Of a stretch of DNA of 6,393 nt, positions 5,464-6,393 are shown piece by piece; position 1 is the stretch's first letter; every line of letters starts with the position of its first letter. Made by a program: the position numbers and the translations under genes. The stretch is from Sulfurovum sp. (GTDB taxonomy: Bacteria; Campylobacterota; Campylobacteria; Campylobacterales; Sulfurovaceae). The notes beneath the pieces are model-generated. The model worked only from the letters and a program-made list of their open reading frames with translations, ran no database searches and was not told where the DNA came from. The stretch spans positions 1 to 6,393 of the forward strand of contig WGDG01000055.1 of assembly GCA_015493425.1 (NCBI GenBank). Direction: 5' to 3'.

Positions 5464-6393
5464 TATGCATTGTCCTTGTTGAGTTGATTGTATTTTACAA
5501 CATTTTCACATAGAGTGACATATTTTTCCGCCCGTGATCTTGCAGTTTCAAACTCTTTCACTCTTTTTTTACCTTTTTCGAGCAGTTTTTCTTGCAGTGC
5601 CTTGTCGGCAACAAGCTTTTTGATCTTTTCAGCGATGTCTTGTGGATCTAACGGATCGAAATATAGGGCTGCGTCTTGACAAACATCCGTCGCAAATGAG
5701 TAGTTTGATGTCAATATGGGTCTCTCCATCTTCATGGCTTCCGGATAGGATGCGCTGAATGTTTCCAAGAGCGTTGGAGCAAATAAAGCGTCACATTGCC
5801 TATAGATTGAGGGACATGACCTTTGCGCGATGGGACCAAGATTTAATATCTTGTTAGTTGGATGAGGGAAAAGGTTATGAAAGCTGGCTTGATCGAGTGT
5901 CAAAACAAATTTGATATTTTGACCCTCGAGAAAAGGCAAAAGGGTATTAATAATTCCAAGGTTTTTGTTGGGATGATTATGGGCAATGTACATAAGCCTA
6001 AATTCGCGGTCTTGTTTCTCGGGAAGTTTGATATAAAATTCATTCTCTTCCTCGGTAAAAGATTCATAGTTAAATGCCGAACTGTAAGTATTTCCTACAA
6101 CGAAAATATTTTTTTCTTTCACGCCAAGTACTTGTGACAACTTCCTCTTTGCATCATCTGTTTCCATCACAAAATAGTCTGTATCTTTTTTTAGGTAGTA
6201 GCTTTTATATTTACCATGTAGTCGCATTTTCCATCGTTTCAAAAAGGGAAGTCTGTCGTAGGCAACTGAAGTGGGATTATAAACCCAACCGTCGGCGAAT
6301 CCTGTCATGTGTTTTGCTCTTGGTCGCCAGTAACTTGGTCCAAATATTGAAAAAACAATATCCGGCTGTATCTTCTTTTCAAGGGTACTGAGC
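5463..6393 (-). CDS. GT4-family glycosyltransferase, 5' end cut by the window
   Basis: The visible part is the C-terminal 309 residues of a retaining GT4/group 1 glycosyltransferase, probably adding one sugar of the repeat unit in the cytoplasm. The clearest evidence is the E-x7-E signature in LLETFSASYPEAM (Glu210 and Glu218 counting from the first visible residue), preceded by LNLGPI and CDALFAPT, and followed by ERPILTSN and YFDPLDP. These form the C-terminal nucleotide-sugar domain, which ends in a charged helical tail. The first Met is at 6308, but the frame stays open for 28 more codons to the edge and encodes plausible protein (FGPSYWRPRAKH just before that Met). The true start is therefore off the window and 6308 is internal. 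GT4 enzymes usually run about 350-400 residues, so roughly 50-90 residues are missing. The stop overlaps the fnlA start. Donor and acceptor sugars cannot be inferred. The gene is AT-rich compared with fnlA. Confidence 0.88.
   Translation of the reverse strand, partial: LSTLEKKIQPDIVFSIFGPSYWRPRAKHMTGFADGWVYNPTSVAYDRLPFLKRWKMRLHGKYKSYYLKKDTDYFVMETDDAKRKLSQVLGVKEKNIFVVGNTYSSAFNYESFTEEENEFYIKLPEKQDREFRLMYIAHNHPNKNLGIINTLLPFLEGQNIKFVLTLDQASFHNLFPHPTNKILNLGPIAQRSCPSIYRQCDALFAPTLLETFSASYPEAMKMERPILTSNYSFATDVCQDAALYFDPLDPQDIAEKIKKLVADKALQEKLLEKGKKRVKEFETARSRAEKYVTLCENVVKYNQLNKDNA

Overview
The window is part of a bacterial surface-polysaccharide (O-antigen, capsule or exopolysaccharide) locus and is almost completely coding. 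It holds six protein genes, no RNA gene, no insertion sequence and no CRISPR array. One gene, a membrane phosphoglycosyl transferase, lies on the + strand at the left edge. The other five lie head to tail on the - strand and run toward it, so the two transcription units converge at about 936-988.

Read in the direction of transcription from the right edge, the - strand unit is: a GT4-type glycosyltransferase cut by the window edge (5463-6393), fnlA/capE (4438-5463), fnlB/capF (3323-4438), fnlC/capG (2182-3321) and a WbuB-type glycosyltransferase (989-2182). FnlA, FnlB and FnlC are the complete three-enzyme route from UDP-GlcNAc to UDP-N-acetyl-L-fucosamine. WbuB is the family that transfers that sugar, so the module both makes and uses L-FucNAc. 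Junctions overlap by 1 nt or are separated by 1 nt (TAATG, TAGTG, TAACATG, TGATG), which points to one translationally coupled operon whose promoter lies beyond the right edge.

The + strand gene (18-935) encodes an initiating enzyme that would load the first sugar-1-phosphate onto undecaprenyl phosphate. Its natural partners are the glycosyltransferases on the opposite strand. No flippase, polymerase or chain-length regulator is present here, so the class of polysaccharide cannot be decided.

The only intergenic DNA of any length is the 53-base convergent gap. It carries six tandem degenerate 7-base repeats and no evident hairpin terminator.

The organism is probably a Gram-negative bacterium. 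Protein style, particularly of the sugar transferase, suggests Campylobacterota (Sulfurovum, Sulfurimonas or Sulfuricurvum relatives), but this is recognition from memory and only moderately confident. G+C is uneven: both glycosyltransferase genes look AT-rich, while fnlA and the 3' part of the sugar transferase are GC-richer, as is common in exchanged polysaccharide loci. I found no novel biological system. The most unusual items are the heptad repeat, the convergent initiating transferase with its soluble N-terminal domain, and two start-site corrections.
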